From Bacteroidota bacterium (lineage in GTDB: Bacteria > Bacteroidota > Bacteroidia > UBA7662 > CANHCV01): DNA of 64,000 bases. The translations under genes and the position numbers were made by a program. The notes under the pieces were generated by a model. It saw only the letters and a program-made list of their open reading frames with translations. It had not been told where the DNA came from and made no database searches. How positions within the stretch are numbered: the stretch's first letter is position 1; every line of letters begins with the position of its first letter. Location of the stretch: positions 124,001-188,000 of the forward strand of contig CANMVY010000003.1 of the NCBI GenBank assembly GCA_947501265.1, written 5' to 3'. Positions 49,718 to 59,230 of the stretch are shown piece after piece.

Positions 49718-51345
49718 TAATCTGGCTGGTGGAATGGGTATTCCCAAGAAGTTGGTGGATTAAGATTTTCTTTGATGGTGCGAGCGCTAACCCAACGCAT
49801 CAAATTCATCGCTGCTCCGGCCTTATCGTTGGTGCCTGAAGCTCTGCCTCCACCGAAAGGTTGTTGTCCTACTACAGCGCCCGTAGGCTTGTCGTTGATG
49901 TAGAAATTCCCTGCGCTGTGGCGGAGTTTATCGGTAGCAAGCTGAATAGCATAGCGATCGGTTGAAAGTATGGCTCCGGTTAGCGCATAAGGCGATGTTT
50001 GATCCACCAAATCCAAAGTGGCTTCAAATTGGTCGTCTTCGTACACGTAAATGGTTAGAACGGGCCCAAAGATCTCTTCGCACATGGTGCGGTATTTGGG
50101 ATCGTTAACTTGAATAACGGTTGGTTCAATAAAGTAACCTTTAGATTTATCGTAATTTCCGCCAGCGATAATGGTTTGGCCGTCGGCCTTGGCACGATCA
50201 ATGAAGGCGGAAATGGTGTTGAATGAATTTTCGTCGATAACGGCATTGATAAAGTTGGTGAAATCTTCAACAACCCCCATCTTCATTCCTTTCAAATGTT
50301 GAACCAGCAATTCCTTAACTGCAGGCCAAATGCTGGCAGGAACGTATGCACGCGAAGCTGCAGAACACTTTTGACCTTGGTATTCGAAAGCACCACGACT
50401 TAACGCGGTAGCAACAACTTCAGGCTTTGCAGAGGCATGAGCTACGACAAAATCTTTTCCTCCCGTTTCTCCTACGATGCGGGGATAACTTTTGTATTTG
50501 GGAAGATTATTTCCAATGGTTTGCCAAAGGGTTTGAAAAGTTTCGGTAGAGCCTGTAAAATGCAATCCAGCGAAATCAGGGTGGCTAAATACTACTTCCC
50601 CTGCTTCACGGCCACCAACAAGTACCAAATTGATCACTCCATCGGGTAGTCCTGCTTCTTTATACAATTGCATCAAGAAATAGGCTGAATAAATTTGGGT
50701 TTCGGATGCTTTCCATACCACGGTATTTCCCATCATGGCTGGTGCACAAGCCAAATTGGCACAAATCGAGGTAAAGTTAAATGGAGTAAGGGCAAAAATA
50801 AATCCCTCTAAAGCGCGGTATTCGCTGCGATTCCAAGTCAATGGTAAACTTTCAGGTTGCTCGCGGTAAATTCCATCCGCATACTGAACGTTGAACTTCA
50901 AAAAGTCGATCAACTCGCATGCCGCATCAATTTCGGCTTGAAATGAATTTTTAGATTGGCCCAGCATGGTTGACGCATTGATCAAAAAGCGGTAGGGACC
51001 GGCCAATAATTCTGCCATTCTTAAAAAGATAGCTGCCCTTTGTTCCCAAGGCAAATTTTCCCAATCCTTTTTGGCTTTCAAAGAAGCATCAATGGCCATT
51101 TGAACGTGGCTTGCATCACCTTTATGATAATGGGCAAGTGTGTGTTGATGGTCGTGCGGAGGCGCTATGCGTTTGGTATTGCCGGTGCGAATTTCTTTTC
51201 CACCGATAATCATCGGAATATCAATAACTTTAGAACGTAGTTCTTCAAGTGTTTCTTTAAGTTTTTTTCGCTCAACTGATCCTGGAGCGTAACTCATTAC
51301 AGGTTCGTTTTTAGCGATGGGCGGAGTAAAAATTCCAAAAGCCAT
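49717..51345 (-). CDS. pruA: L-glutamate gamma-semialdehyde dehydrogenase (P5C dehydrogenase)
   Basis: 542 aa. Aldehyde dehydrogenase with catalytic Cys in EYQGQKCSAASRAYVP and general-base Glu in RIVGETGGKDFVVAH. The N-terminal GGKEIRTGNTKRIAPPHDHQ and the length match the P5CDH branch common to Bacteroidota and eukaryotes. It completes proline degradation to glutamate with NAD+. No proline dehydrogenase is present in the window. First gene of a three-gene unit. Confidence 0.93.
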   Translation of the reverse strand: MAFGIFTPPIAKNEPVMSYAPGSVERKKLKETLEELRSKVIDIPMIIGGKEIRTGNTKRIAPPHDHQHTLAHYHKGDASHVQMAIDASLKAKKDWENLPWEQRAAIFLRMAELLAGPYRFLINASTMLGQSKNSFQAEIDAACELIDFLKFNVQYADGIYREQPESLPLTWNRSEYRALEGFIFALTPFNFTSICANLACAPAMMGNTVVWKASETQIYSAYFLMQLYKEAGLPDGVINLVLVGGREAGEVVFSHPDFAGLHFTGSTETFQTLWQTIGNNLPKYKSYPRIVGETGGKDFVVAHASAKPEVVATALSRGAFEYQGQKCSAASRAYVPASIWPAVKELLVQHLKGMKMGVVEDFTNFINAVIDENSFNTISAFIDRAKADGQTIIAGGNYDKSKGYFIEPTVIQVNDPKYRTMCEEIFGPVLTIYVYEDDQFEATLDLVDQTSPYALTGAILSTDRYAIQLATDKLRHSAGNFYINDKPTGAVVGQQPFGGGRASGTNDKAGAAMNLMRWVSARTIKENLNPPTSWEYPFHQPD

Positions 51346-51361
51346 AAGGTTAATTTTTTTG

Positions 51362-51369
51362 CAAAGTTA
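51362..51369 (-). promoter_or_regulatory. TAACTTTG -7 element of pruA
   Basis: Exact TAnnTTTG on the minus strand, 16 bases before the ATG at 51345, just after the rnr stop. Confidence 0.6.
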
Positions 51370-51386
51370 ATGCTTGGGGAACAATC

Positions 51387-53528
51387 CTAACCTCGAATTT
51401 GTTCAACCCATCCAAAATCCATTTGTCGTTTCTTTAAATCAATTTTCTTTATGCGTACTCGTACTTTATCACCGATGGTTAAGGTGTTTCCCCACCGGCG
51501 TCCAACCAACTGAAATCCATTTTTTTCGAGGAGGTATCGATCGTCTCGAACATCGGCCAAGCGAACCAAGCCTTCTGCTAAGTTGAAGCCAATTTCTACA
51601 TAAAACCCAAAGTCTTTAATTCCACTGATGACTCCTTCAAACTCTTCGCCAATGCGATCGGTGAGCATTTCCAATTGCTTGAATTTTGTGCTTGCCCGTT
51701 CTGCTTTTGCGGCCGACATTTCACGTTCAGAACTTTTCCTACAAGCTTTTTTCAAATCCTCCATGTGCGGCAGGTTATGAAGGTTTTCTTGTAAATATTC
51801 ATTCAATAAACGATGAACAAGAACATCTGGATAGCGTCGAATGGGGGAGGTGAAATGCGAATAGTGGGTAAAAGCCAGTCCGTAATGCCCAATGTTTCCG
51901 GTGTCGTAAATGGCTTTTGCCATGCTTCGAATGCACATTTGCTCGATGATGCCTTTTTCTGCTTTTCCTTGAAGAGCTTCCGTTAAGGCATTGATCGATT
52001 CTGCAATGTTTTTGCTGCTATTGATCTTTAATGAGTATCCAAAAAGTTCAACAAACTCCCTGAGCTGCTTCAATTTATCGGGATCAGGGGAATCGTGAAT
52101 CCGGTAAACAAACCGATCCCTGTATTTTCCATCTTTAAAATCCGACACCCAACGAGCCACTTGACGATTTGCTAAAAGCATGAAATCTTCGATCAACATG
52201 TGAGCATCCTTTCTGCTTTTATAGGTCACTTTTTCGATGTTCCCTTTTTCATCCAAAACGAATTTTATCTCAGGTTTTTCAAAAGATATGGCTCCATTTG
52301 CAAATTTCTCTTTTCGTAACTTATGAGCCAGGTTGTTTAGAATATTTATTTCGTCGGAAAAATCGCCTTTTTTCGTTTCGATAACTTCTTGTGCTTCTTC
52401 GTAAGTAAAACGTCGGTCTGAGTAAATAATCCCTTTTCCAAACCATTCGGAAATGATTTTTGCATCTGGATTTAGTTCAAAAACAGCCGAAAAAACCAGT
52501 TTATCTTCATGAGGACGTAGCGAGCAAACCCCGTTCGATAAATGTTCGGGCAACATGGGAATTACTCGATCGACCATGTAAACGGAGGTTGCCCGATTGT
52601 AGGCCTCGCGATCTAAAAAAGAACCGGGTAAAACGTAATGGCTTACATCGGCAATATGGACTCCAATTTCATAGTTACCATTGGAGAGTTTTTGGAAAGA
52701 GATGGCGTCATCAAAATCTTTTGCGTCGATCGGGTCGATGGTGAAAGTGGTTATTTTCCTAAAATCCCTTCGATTTTTCAGATCTGCATTTGGGATTTTT
52801 AGTGATATTTTTTCGGCCTCTTGAAGAGCTTCCTTGGGGAAACTCAATGGGAATCCGAACTCCAACGCAATCCCTTTCATGGCCGTGTCGGATTCTGTTA
52901 GGTGAGAGAGGGATTCTACAACCTCCCCAATTGGTTGTTTTTGTCCGTTTTCCCAGGAGATCAGTTTAACGATGACCGATTGACCATCTTGAAGGTTTTT
53001 AGCTTGATTGAAAGGGATTTCGAAGTCGACCTGAATATTCTCGTCGGTGGGGACAAAGAAGGCGAAATTGTTACGAATTCGAAGGGTTCCCATGAATTGT
53101 TCCCGACCGCGTTGGAGAATGGAAATGACCTTTCCTTTCATTCGGCCGCCTCGTTTGAGTTTTAGAACTTCAATGGAAACGGTATCTCCGGGAAGAGAAG
53201 TGCTTAAATTTTGTTCTTCTACTATTACATCCTGATCTATTCCTTCAACGGAAACGTAACCTTCTCCCGATTTTCCCATCGAAATGATTCCTTCAGCCAA
53301 TGAAATGGGTGGGAGTAGGAGGAATTTGCCACGATCTGGCATTTCTAAGAGTCCTTCCGAATGCAATTCGGTTAAAATTCGAATGATTTTATTTCGCTCT
53401 TTATCTTTCGAAATCATCAAACGTCCAGCAACTTCTTTGTAATTAAGAGGTTTTCCAGCCTCGTTTTCAAAGACTTTTAGAATGTAGCTGCGTAATTTTT
53501 TATCGGTTAATTTGGGGTTTTGTGCCAT
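51387..53528 (-). CDS. rnr: Ribonuclease R
   Basis: 713 aa. N-terminal winged-helix region, cold-shock domains with KFLLLPPISLAEGIISMGKS and MGTLRIRNNFAFFVPTDENI, RNB catalytic domain with TIDPIDAKDFDDAISF (metal-binding Asp residues) and AFTHYSHFTSPIRRYPDVLV, and a C-terminal S1 domain (FEGVISGIKDFGFYVEI). A 3'-5' exoribonuclease able to digest structured RNA. It follows the peptide-ABC ATPase gene by 13 bases. Confidence 0.96.
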   Translation of the reverse strand: MAQNPKLTDKKLRSYILKVFENEAGKPLNYKEVAGRLMISKDKERNKIIRILTELHSEGLLEMPDRGKFLLLPPISLAEGIISMGKSGEGYVSVEGIDQDVIVEEQNLSTSLPGDTVSIEVLKLKRGGRMKGKVISILQRGREQFMGTLRIRNNFAFFVPTDENIQVDFEIPFNQAKNLQDGQSVIVKLISWENGQKQPIGEVVESLSHLTESDTAMKGIALEFGFPLSFPKEALQEAEKISLKIPNADLKNRRDFRKITTFTIDPIDAKDFDDAISFQKLSNGNYEIGVHIADVSHYVLPGSFLDREAYNRATSVYMVDRVIPMLPEHLSNGVCSLRPHEDKLVFSAVFELNPDAKIISEWFGKGIIYSDRRFTYEEAQEVIETKKGDFSDEINILNNLAHKLRKEKFANGAISFEKPEIKFVLDEKGNIEKVTYKSRKDAHMLIEDFMLLANRQVARWVSDFKDGKYRDRFVYRIHDSPDPDKLKQLREFVELFGYSLKINSSKNIAESINALTEALQGKAEKGIIEQMCIRSMAKAIYDTGNIGHYGLAFTHYSHFTSPIRRYPDVLVHRLLNEYLQENLHNLPHMEDLKKACRKSSEREMSAAKAERASTKFKQLEMLTDRIGEEFEGVISGIKDFGFYVEIGFNLAEGLVRLADVRDDRYLLEKNGFQLVGRRWGNTLTIGDKVRVRIKKIDLKKRQMDFGWVEQIRG

Positions 53529-53541
53529 AAATAGAGGATGC

Positions 53542-55215
53542 TCACCAAGTCGGAATGGAACGAAGGAGATTTTGGGTGTAAAGAGATTTTGGGTGGTTGA
53601 ACAAATCCATTGAAGGTTGAAATTCTTCGATTTTTCCTTTGTTCAAGACGAGAATTTCATCACAAAAGTACTGAACAACCGACAAGTCATGAGAAATAAA
53701 AATGTAGGTAAGACGAAGCTGATCTTTTAAATCGTTCAATAAATTCAATACCTGAGCCTGCACACTCACATCCAAGGCGGCTACAGATTCGTCCAAAATC
53801 AATGTTTCGGGTTCCATCATCAGTGCTCGGGCAATCACCATGCGTTGTTTTTGCCCACCGCTGAATTGATGGGGGTATTTCGAAATTTCATTTTTGTTAA
53901 TTCCAACCAATTCAATGATTTCAAGTACTTTTTTTAAAGTATCACTTTCGGTTTCATTGAAATGAATTTTACGGGGTTCAATCAGTGCTTGCCGAATGGT
54001 TAATCTCGGATTTAAGGCAGAATCTGGATTTTGGAAAATGTATTGAACCGACTTTCGAAAATCGTTTAGTTCGGATTGCGAGAAGGATTGAGTGTTTTTC
54101 TCCTTCCACAAGATGTTTCCTGAACTGGGTTGTTGAAGACCGATGAGGGTTTTGGCTAATGTTGACTTACCTGAACCGCTTTCACCAACAATTCCCAAGG
54201 TTTTGTTTTTGGAAATTTCAAACGAAATGCTGTCCAATGCCTTGAAAAATGATGGTTGAGAAAAAAGGCTTTTTTTTTCTGAATATTCAACACTTAAATT
54301 GTTGATTGAAAATAAAATGGAGTGATCTGATTCAATTTTTTCTTTAATATTTTTGTCGATGGATTTTCCTTGAATAACATCCTCAACAGTAAGAAGTCGG
54401 TGTGGTTTTTCACCCAATTTGGGTTTCGTTAATATCAATCCTCGGGTGTAATCGTGTTTGGGGTTGTTCATGATTTTCGAAGTGGTTCCTTGTTCCACCA
54501 ATTCGCCTTTTCGTAAAACCATCATTCGGTCGCAAATGGAAGCTACAAGTGGCAAATCATGGGAAATGAACAAAAGCGACAAGGGGCGAGAGGTGTTTTT
54601 TCGATTTGCAATGATTTCTTTGAGCAAATCCATCATTTCTGCTTGGATGCAAACGTCTAAGGCTGTGGTAGGTTCGTCGGCAATGATGAGTTGCGGTTGG
54701 GCGGCCAAAGCCATGGCTAAACATACTCGTTGTTGTTGGCCGCCAGATATTTGATGTGGATAACGCTCGAAAATAGATTCTGGATTCGGAATTTTTACTT
54801 CAATCAACGATTGAATTGATTTGCGCTTAGCTTCTGAATTTGAAATGGTTGGATTGTTTCTTTGGTATACCTCTTTTAGTTGGTTTCCAAGAGTCATGGA
54901 TGGATTCAAGGCCGACATGGGTTCTTGGAATACAAAGGAAATTTCATGTCCTCTCAAAGCAATTTTTTCTTTTTCACCATCTATTTGCTGTCCCTTCCAA
55001 AACAGTTTTCCCCCAATTTTTAACGATGGTGGCAATAGGTTTAAAAATGAATAACAACAGATGCTTTTGCCTGATCCTGATTCGCCTACCATCCCTACAA
55101 TTTCTGATTCTTCAACAGAAAAAGAAAAATTGTTCACGAGTTTTTTATCCATTGATGAAATGGATAAGTTGTTAATGGTGAGTAAATTTAATCTTTTCGC
55201 TTCAACTGAAACCAT
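53542..55215 (-). CDS. Peptide/nickel-type ABC transporter ATPase, DppD-DppF fusion
   Basis: 557 aa with two complete nucleotide-binding domains. First: Walker A GMVGESGSGKSICCY, signature HQISGGQQQRVCLAMALA, Walker B QLIIADEPTTALDV. Second: Walker A GIVGESGSGKSTLAKTLIG, signature HQFSGGQKQRMVIARALM, Walker B ETLILDESVAALDV. Each is followed by the oligopeptide-family C-terminal extension. No permease or binding protein is in the window. The first 28 bases overlap the end of the TPMT gene. Confidence 0.9.
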   Translation of the reverse strand: MVSVEAKRLNLLTINNLSISSMDKKLVNNFSFSVEESEIVGMVGESGSGKSICCYSFLNLLPPSLKIGGKLFWKGQQIDGEKEKIALRGHEISFVFQEPMSALNPSMTLGNQLKEVYQRNNPTISNSEAKRKSIQSLIEVKIPNPESIFERYPHQISGGQQQRVCLAMALAAQPQLIIADEPTTALDVCIQAEMMDLLKEIIANRKNTSRPLSLLFISHDLPLVASICDRMMVLRKGELVEQGTTSKIMNNPKHDYTRGLILTKPKLGEKPHRLLTVEDVIQGKSIDKNIKEKIESDHSILFSINNLSVEYSEKKSLFSQPSFFKALDSISFEISKNKTLGIVGESGSGKSTLAKTLIGLQQPSSGNILWKEKNTQSFSQSELNDFRKSVQYIFQNPDSALNPRLTIRQALIEPRKIHFNETESDTLKKVLEIIELVGINKNEISKYPHQFSGGQKQRMVIARALMMEPETLILDESVAALDVSVQAQVLNLLNDLKDQLRLTYIFISHDLSVVQYFCDEILVLNKGKIEEFQPSMDLFNHPKSLYTQNLLRSIPTW

Positions 55216-55766
55216 AACTCAGTATTTGCCCTGGGCGGAATGGAACAGGGACAACTTTCCCACAAGATAAAATCAAAATACGGTTTAAAGATTTTTTCAT
55301 AATCTTGAGCACTTCCTCCAAATGGTGGGCCACCAACAAATTCGCGATCAAAGAGAACGCCTTGAAGGATTCCACCCGACTTTAATTTTTGATGCATGTT
55401 TTGAGCATAGCGTGTTCTCGATTCGGGTAAAATGGCGCAGAAGAATGTTTGCTCTAAAATCACATCAAAATCCTTTTCTTCCCATTCGAAAAAATCTGCA
55501 CAGATCAAATGGTCTGAAGGGAAATGGGGAAGTTGAGATTGAATTTGTTGAACAGCCTTTTCCGAAATATCAATCAACCAAAGGTTTGAAAAGCCTAATT
55601 CCATGAGAGCTTTTGCCTCGTGTGCAGATCCACAACCTGGGATTAGGATTTTTGCATCCTTGTTGGTTATTTTCTTCATCAATTCCATCAATGGTGGCGA
55701 TGCTTGTCCTAAATCCCATCCGGTTTGATGGGTTTCATACCTTTTTTCCCAAAACTCTTTTTCCAT
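55188..55766 (-). CDS. Thiopurine S-methyltransferase (TPMT) family methyltransferase
   Basis: 192 aa. N-terminal FWEKRYETHQTGWDLGQASP, SAM motif ILIPGCGSAHEAKALMELG, DISEKAVQQIQ, and CADFFEWEEKDFDVILEQTF with FCAILPESR. The family methylates small thiols and related compounds; natural substrate unknown. 12 bases after the HDAC-like gene; overlaps the ABC ATPase start. Confidence 0.88.
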   Translation of the reverse strand: MEKEFWEKRYETHQTGWDLGQASPPLMELMKKITNKDAKILIPGCGSAHEAKALMELGFSNLWLIDISEKAVQQIQSQLPHFPSDHLICADFFEWEEKDFDVILEQTFFCAILPESRTRYAQNMHQKLKSGGILQGVLFDREFVGGPPFGGSAQDYEKIFKPYFDFILWESCPCSIPPRANTELWFQLKRKD

Positions 55767-55778
55767 GGCATTTTAACT

Positions 55779-56690
55779 TTATTTTTTCATCAATGGTTCC
55801 CACTTACAAGCTTCTAAAATGGTGTTTTCGTGAGCTTGGAGAATTGGTGTCAGATTTTTTTGGTATCCTCCTCCCATGGTGGTTACCGTTGGAATGCCAT
55901 TGCTTGCGGCGTTTTTGTAAACCAACTCATCCCTTTTTCTGCATCCTTCCAAGGTAATTTGCAAAGTTCCAACGTCGTCTCCTTCTAAAATATCTGCACC
56001 TGCATTGTACAAGATCAACTCTGGTTTTATTTCATGCATTAATAGTGGGAGGTGTTCTTCCAGCGTTTGAAGGTATTCGTCATCTTTTGTTCCAGGCGCA
56101 AATGCACGGTCCAAATCACTTTTTTCTTTGCGAAGCGGATAGGTTTTTTCGGCATGCATGGAAAATGTAAAGCAATGGGGATTGTCTCTTAAAATGCTAG
56201 CCGTACCGTTTCCTTGATGTACATCCAAATCGAGGATGAGGATTCTGGTTAATCCCGCTAGTACCCCTAGATTGGCACCAATAGCAAGATCATTCAATAA
56301 ACAGAATCCTTCACCTTTATCGGCAAAGGCATGATGGGTTCCTCCAGCAATGTTAACTCCAAAAGATTGGTTTTCGTAAGCGTATTGGATGAGTTCCCAA
56401 GTGCCTTGAACAATTCTTCTCTCTCTTTCCCAAAGTTGGGCTGACCATGGAAATCCGATTTTACGTTCTTCTAGTTTTTCCAAGGTGCCTTTTTGTAACT
56501 TTTCAATGTATTGCTCCGAATGTGTCGATTTTATCCACTCCTCTTTCATTGGATTGGGGGTAATCCACACATCTTTATTTTGTTCAAAAATTCGATCACA
56601 AAAGTTTTTCAACTTTTGGTACTTTTCCATCGGGAAACGATGATTTTGAGGCAATGGGTGAATAAAAGAAGGATGGAAAGCAATTTTCAT
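55779..56690 (-). CDS. Histone deacetylase family protein (class II/AcuC-like)
   Basis: 303 aa from the ATG at 56690. Zn-hydrolase motifs: NIAGGTHHAFADKGEGFCLL with the catalytic His pair, LILDLDVHQGNGTASIL (metal-binding Asp and His), YNAGADILEGDDVGTL (third metal ligand Asp) and TMGGGYQ. Bacterial members deacetylate acetyl-lysine, acetoin-related or polyamine substrates. Promoter element six bases upstream. First gene of HDAC-TPMT-ABC-rnr. Confidence 0.92.
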   Translation of the reverse strand: MKIAFHPSFIHPLPQNHRFPMEKYQKLKNFCDRIFEQNKDVWITPNPMKEEWIKSTHSEQYIEKLQKGTLEKLEERKIGFPWSAQLWERERRIVQGTWELIQYAYENQSFGVNIAGGTHHAFADKGEGFCLLNDLAIGANLGVLAGLTRILILDLDVHQGNGTASILRDNPHCFTFSMHAEKTYPLRKEKSDLDRAFAPGTKDDEYLQTLEEHLPLLMHEIKPELILYNAGADILEGDDVGTLQITLEGCRKRDELVYKNAASNGIPTVTTMGGGYQKNLTPILQAHENTILEACKWEPLMKK

Positions 56691-56696
56691 GGAATG

Positions 56697-56704
56697 CAAA
56701 TGTA
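56697..56704 (-). promoter_or_regulatory. TACATTTG -7 element, 6 bases before the HDAC-like ATG
   Basis: Exact TAnnTTTG on the minus strand, divergent from the helicase element at 56763-56770. Confidence 0.65.
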
Positions 56705-56762
56705 CTGAAAAATTGACCTTGAAAACTTATTCACATTGACTTCGTTACCGGGTTGAACTTGG

Positions 56763-56770
56763 TATTTTTG
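56763..56770 (+). promoter_or_regulatory. TATTTTTG -7 element, 4 bases before the helicase ATG
   Basis: Exact TAnnTTTG; TGAG separates it from the ATG at 56775. Confidence 0.65.
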
Positions 56771-56774
56771 TGAG

Positions 56775-59123
56775 ATGGATTTTTTGAAGGATTTAAATGA
56801 AAATCAACAACAATCGGCCACCGCATTGGAAGGCCCTGTCATGATTGTTGCTGGTGCGGGTTCTGGAAAAACCAGGGTTTTAACCTACCGAATCGCCTAT
56901 GCGATGGCGTTAGGAAACGATCCATTCCGCATTTTGGCATTGACCTTCACCAATAAAGCTGCCCGTGAAATGCGGGATCGAATTGAGAAGTTGGTTGGTT
57001 CGAATGCGCGCAATTTGTGGATGGGAACCTTTCACTCCATTTTTGCGCGCGTTTTGCGTGCAGAGGCTAAACACCTCGGATTTGAAAGCGATTTTTCCAT
57101 TTACGATTCCGATGATTCCAAATCGGTCATCAAGGGCATTGTAAAAGAATGGGGCCTCGACGATAAACTGTACAAAATCAATTCGCTTGCCTCCAAAATA
57201 TCCAGTTTAAAAAACAAACTGATTGGTCCCCAAGATTTGCCCAATCATCCGAATTTTATTGAGGAAGAACTATTGGCCGGTAGAAAACGATTCCCAGAGT
57301 TGTTCGTGGAATATCAAAAAAGATTATTCAAATCCGGTGCAATGGATTTCGATGATTTGCTGTACAAAACTTGGTGGTTATTCAATACCAACCCGGAAGT
57401 GCTTTACAAGTACCAACATCGATTTCATTTCATTTTGGTTGACGAGTACCAGGATACCAATCCGGTTCAGTATGAAATCATCAAAATGCTCAGTGCTGTT
57501 TTTCGCAATATTTGCGTGGTAGGTGACGATGCTCAATCGATCTATGGATTTCGAGGTGCCGATATTTCTAACATTCTTAATTACGAAAAGGATTATCCCG
57601 ATTATCGTTTGTTCAAATTAGAGCAAAATTATCGTTCCACCAAAACCATCGTTGCAGCAGCTTCCGATATTATCAAGAATAACCTGAAGCAAATCGAGAA
57701 GAACATTTGGACGGATAATGATATTGGTGAAAAAATAACTATTACTCGTTGCTCCAACGATACCGAGGAAGGAAAAATGGTAGCCCAGAGCATTTTTGAA
57801 GAAAAAATGCGCCGACAAAAAAGGAACAACGATTTTGCAATCCTTTACCGAACCAATGCGCAATCTCGTTCCATGGAAGAAGCGTTGCGTCGGTTAAATA
57901 TTGCTTACCGAATTTACGGGGGATTGTCGTTTTACCAACGAAAGGAAGTCAAAGATCTCATTGCTTATTTACGATTAATCGCCAATCCGAGCGATCAAGA
58001 AGCACTGAAACGGATCATCAATTATCCGGCCAGGGGAATTGGCGATAAAACCATTCAAAAATTGGTGGTGGTAGCCGATCAAAACAACATGTCCATTTGG
58101 AGCGTCATTCTGCATGCTTCTTCTTTGAATTTGGGAACGATCGCCAACAAGGTTTCTGAGTTTGGAACCATGATTGAAAGTTTCATGATTGAATCCAAAA
58201 AAATGAATGCTGCAGATTTAGCAGAGTTGGTGGCGAAACAAAGTGGAATTCTTCACGATTTGCATTCGGATAAATCGGTAGAAGGGTTAGCAAGATTTCA
58301 AAATTTGGAAGAACTTCTGAATGGTATTCGGGAATTTGTTGACGATGAAAATCAGGAAGACAAATCTCTTTCTGCTTATCTGCAAAACATTGCCTTGGTT
58401 TCCACCACCGATACCAATAACGATGAGGAAGAAAACGATAAAGTAACCTTGATGTCCATCCACATGGCAAAAGGATTGGAGTTCCCGTTTGTTTATTTGG
58501 TGGGCTTAGAAGATGGGCTCTTCCCTGGAAACATGAGTTTAACCGATAAAGCTGAGTTGGAAGAAGAACGACGTTTGTTTTATGTGGCAGTTACCCGAGC
58601 CGAAGAAGTATTGAAGATTTCTTATGCGGTTACTCGATTTAAAAATGGAAGCATTATTTTTTCGGAACCGAGTCGGTTTTTAGGGGAAATAAATCCGGCC
58701 TATGTAAGCATTGAAGGAAACATGAACTCGGTTAGGCCGGTTTACGGCGGATCAGGAACATCTGGATACGGGAATCGCCCCGTTTATCAACGACCCAATG
58801 AAGTAAAAACTCAATCAACAGAGAATGAATTAACGTTTACACCAATATCGAAAAGCAGTCCGTCCTTCGCTTCCAAAGGGAAAACACCACCTCCCATGTT
58901 TTCATCGAAAAAAGATTCTAGTGCTCCTTCTAACAATGATTTTATTTCATCTGATCCTTCCGAGATATTAGAAGGTTGCCAAGTCGAACACGCTCGTTTT
59001 GGAATTGGAGTAGTTGAAAAAATAGAAAAAATTGGAGGCGATTCCAGAGCTTCCATTCGTTTTGGCTCTGAAACGAAAAGTCTGGTTTTGAAATTTGCTC
59101 GATTAAGGGTTCTTCCTTCTTAA
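56775..59123 (+). CDS. UvrD/PcrA-type DNA helicase
   Basis: 782 aa. SF1A motifs: NENQQQSATA (Q), GAGSGKTRVLTYRIA (I), LALTFTNKAAREMRDRI (Ia), ILVDEYQDTNPVQYE (II), VGDDAQSIYGFRGADI (III), LEQNYRST (IV), LMSIHMAKGLEFPFVYLVGL (V) and RRLFYVAVTRAEEVL (VI). The C-terminus has a low-complexity linker and a Tudor-like RNA-polymerase-binding module (CQVEHARFGIGVVEKIEKIG), as in PcrA. It unwinds DNA in repair and removes stalled complexes. 107 bases of unstructured sequence follow. Confidence 0.95.
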   Translation: MDFLKDLNENQQQSATALEGPVMIVAGAGSGKTRVLTYRIAYAMALGNDPFRILALTFTNKAAREMRDRIEKLVGSNARNLWMGTFHSIFARVLRAEAKHLGFESDFSIYDSDDSKSVIKGIVKEWGLDDKLYKINSLASKISSLKNKLIGPQDLPNHPNFIEEELLAGRKRFPELFVEYQKRLFKSGAMDFDDLLYKTWWLFNTNPEVLYKYQHRFHFILVDEYQDTNPVQYEIIKMLSAVFRNICVVGDDAQSIYGFRGADISNILNYEKDYPDYRLFKLEQNYRSTKTIVAAASDIIKNNLKQIEKNIWTDNDIGEKITITRCSNDTEEGKMVAQSIFEEKMRRQKRNNDFAILYRTNAQSRSMEEALRRLNIAYRIYGGLSFYQRKEVKDLIAYLRLIANPSDQEALKRIINYPARGIGDKTIQKLVVVADQNNMSIWSVILHASSLNLGTIANKVSEFGTMIESFMIESKKMNAADLAELVAKQSGILHDLHSDKSVEGLARFQNLEELLNGIREFVDDENQEDKSLSAYLQNIALVSTTDTNNDEEENDKVTLMSIHMAKGLEFPFVYLVGLEDGLFPGNMSLTDKAELEEERRLFYVAVTRAEEVLKISYAVTRFKNGSIIFSEPSRFLGEINPAYVSIEGNMNSVRPVYGGSGTSGYGNRPVYQRPNEVKTQSTENELTFTPISKSSPSFASKGKTPPPMFSSKKDSSAPSNNDFISSDPSEILEGCQVEHARFGIGVVEKIEKIGGDSRASIRFGSETKSLVLKFARLRVLPS

Positions 59124-59218
59124 CGTTTCAATTCCAGAAATCAATCATTACCTACAGCCTTAACAAAGAATAAACAAAACTAATTTTCTTAAACTGGGTT
59201 ACTTTTCAAAATAATTAT

Positions 59219-59226
59219 CATCTTTG
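59219..59226 (+). promoter_or_regulatory. CATCTTTG, one-mismatch -7 element 4 bases before a TTG start
   Basis: Same octamer and spacing as before dcd, here ahead of the TTG at 59231. Confidence 0.4.
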
Positions 59227-59230
59227 CGCC

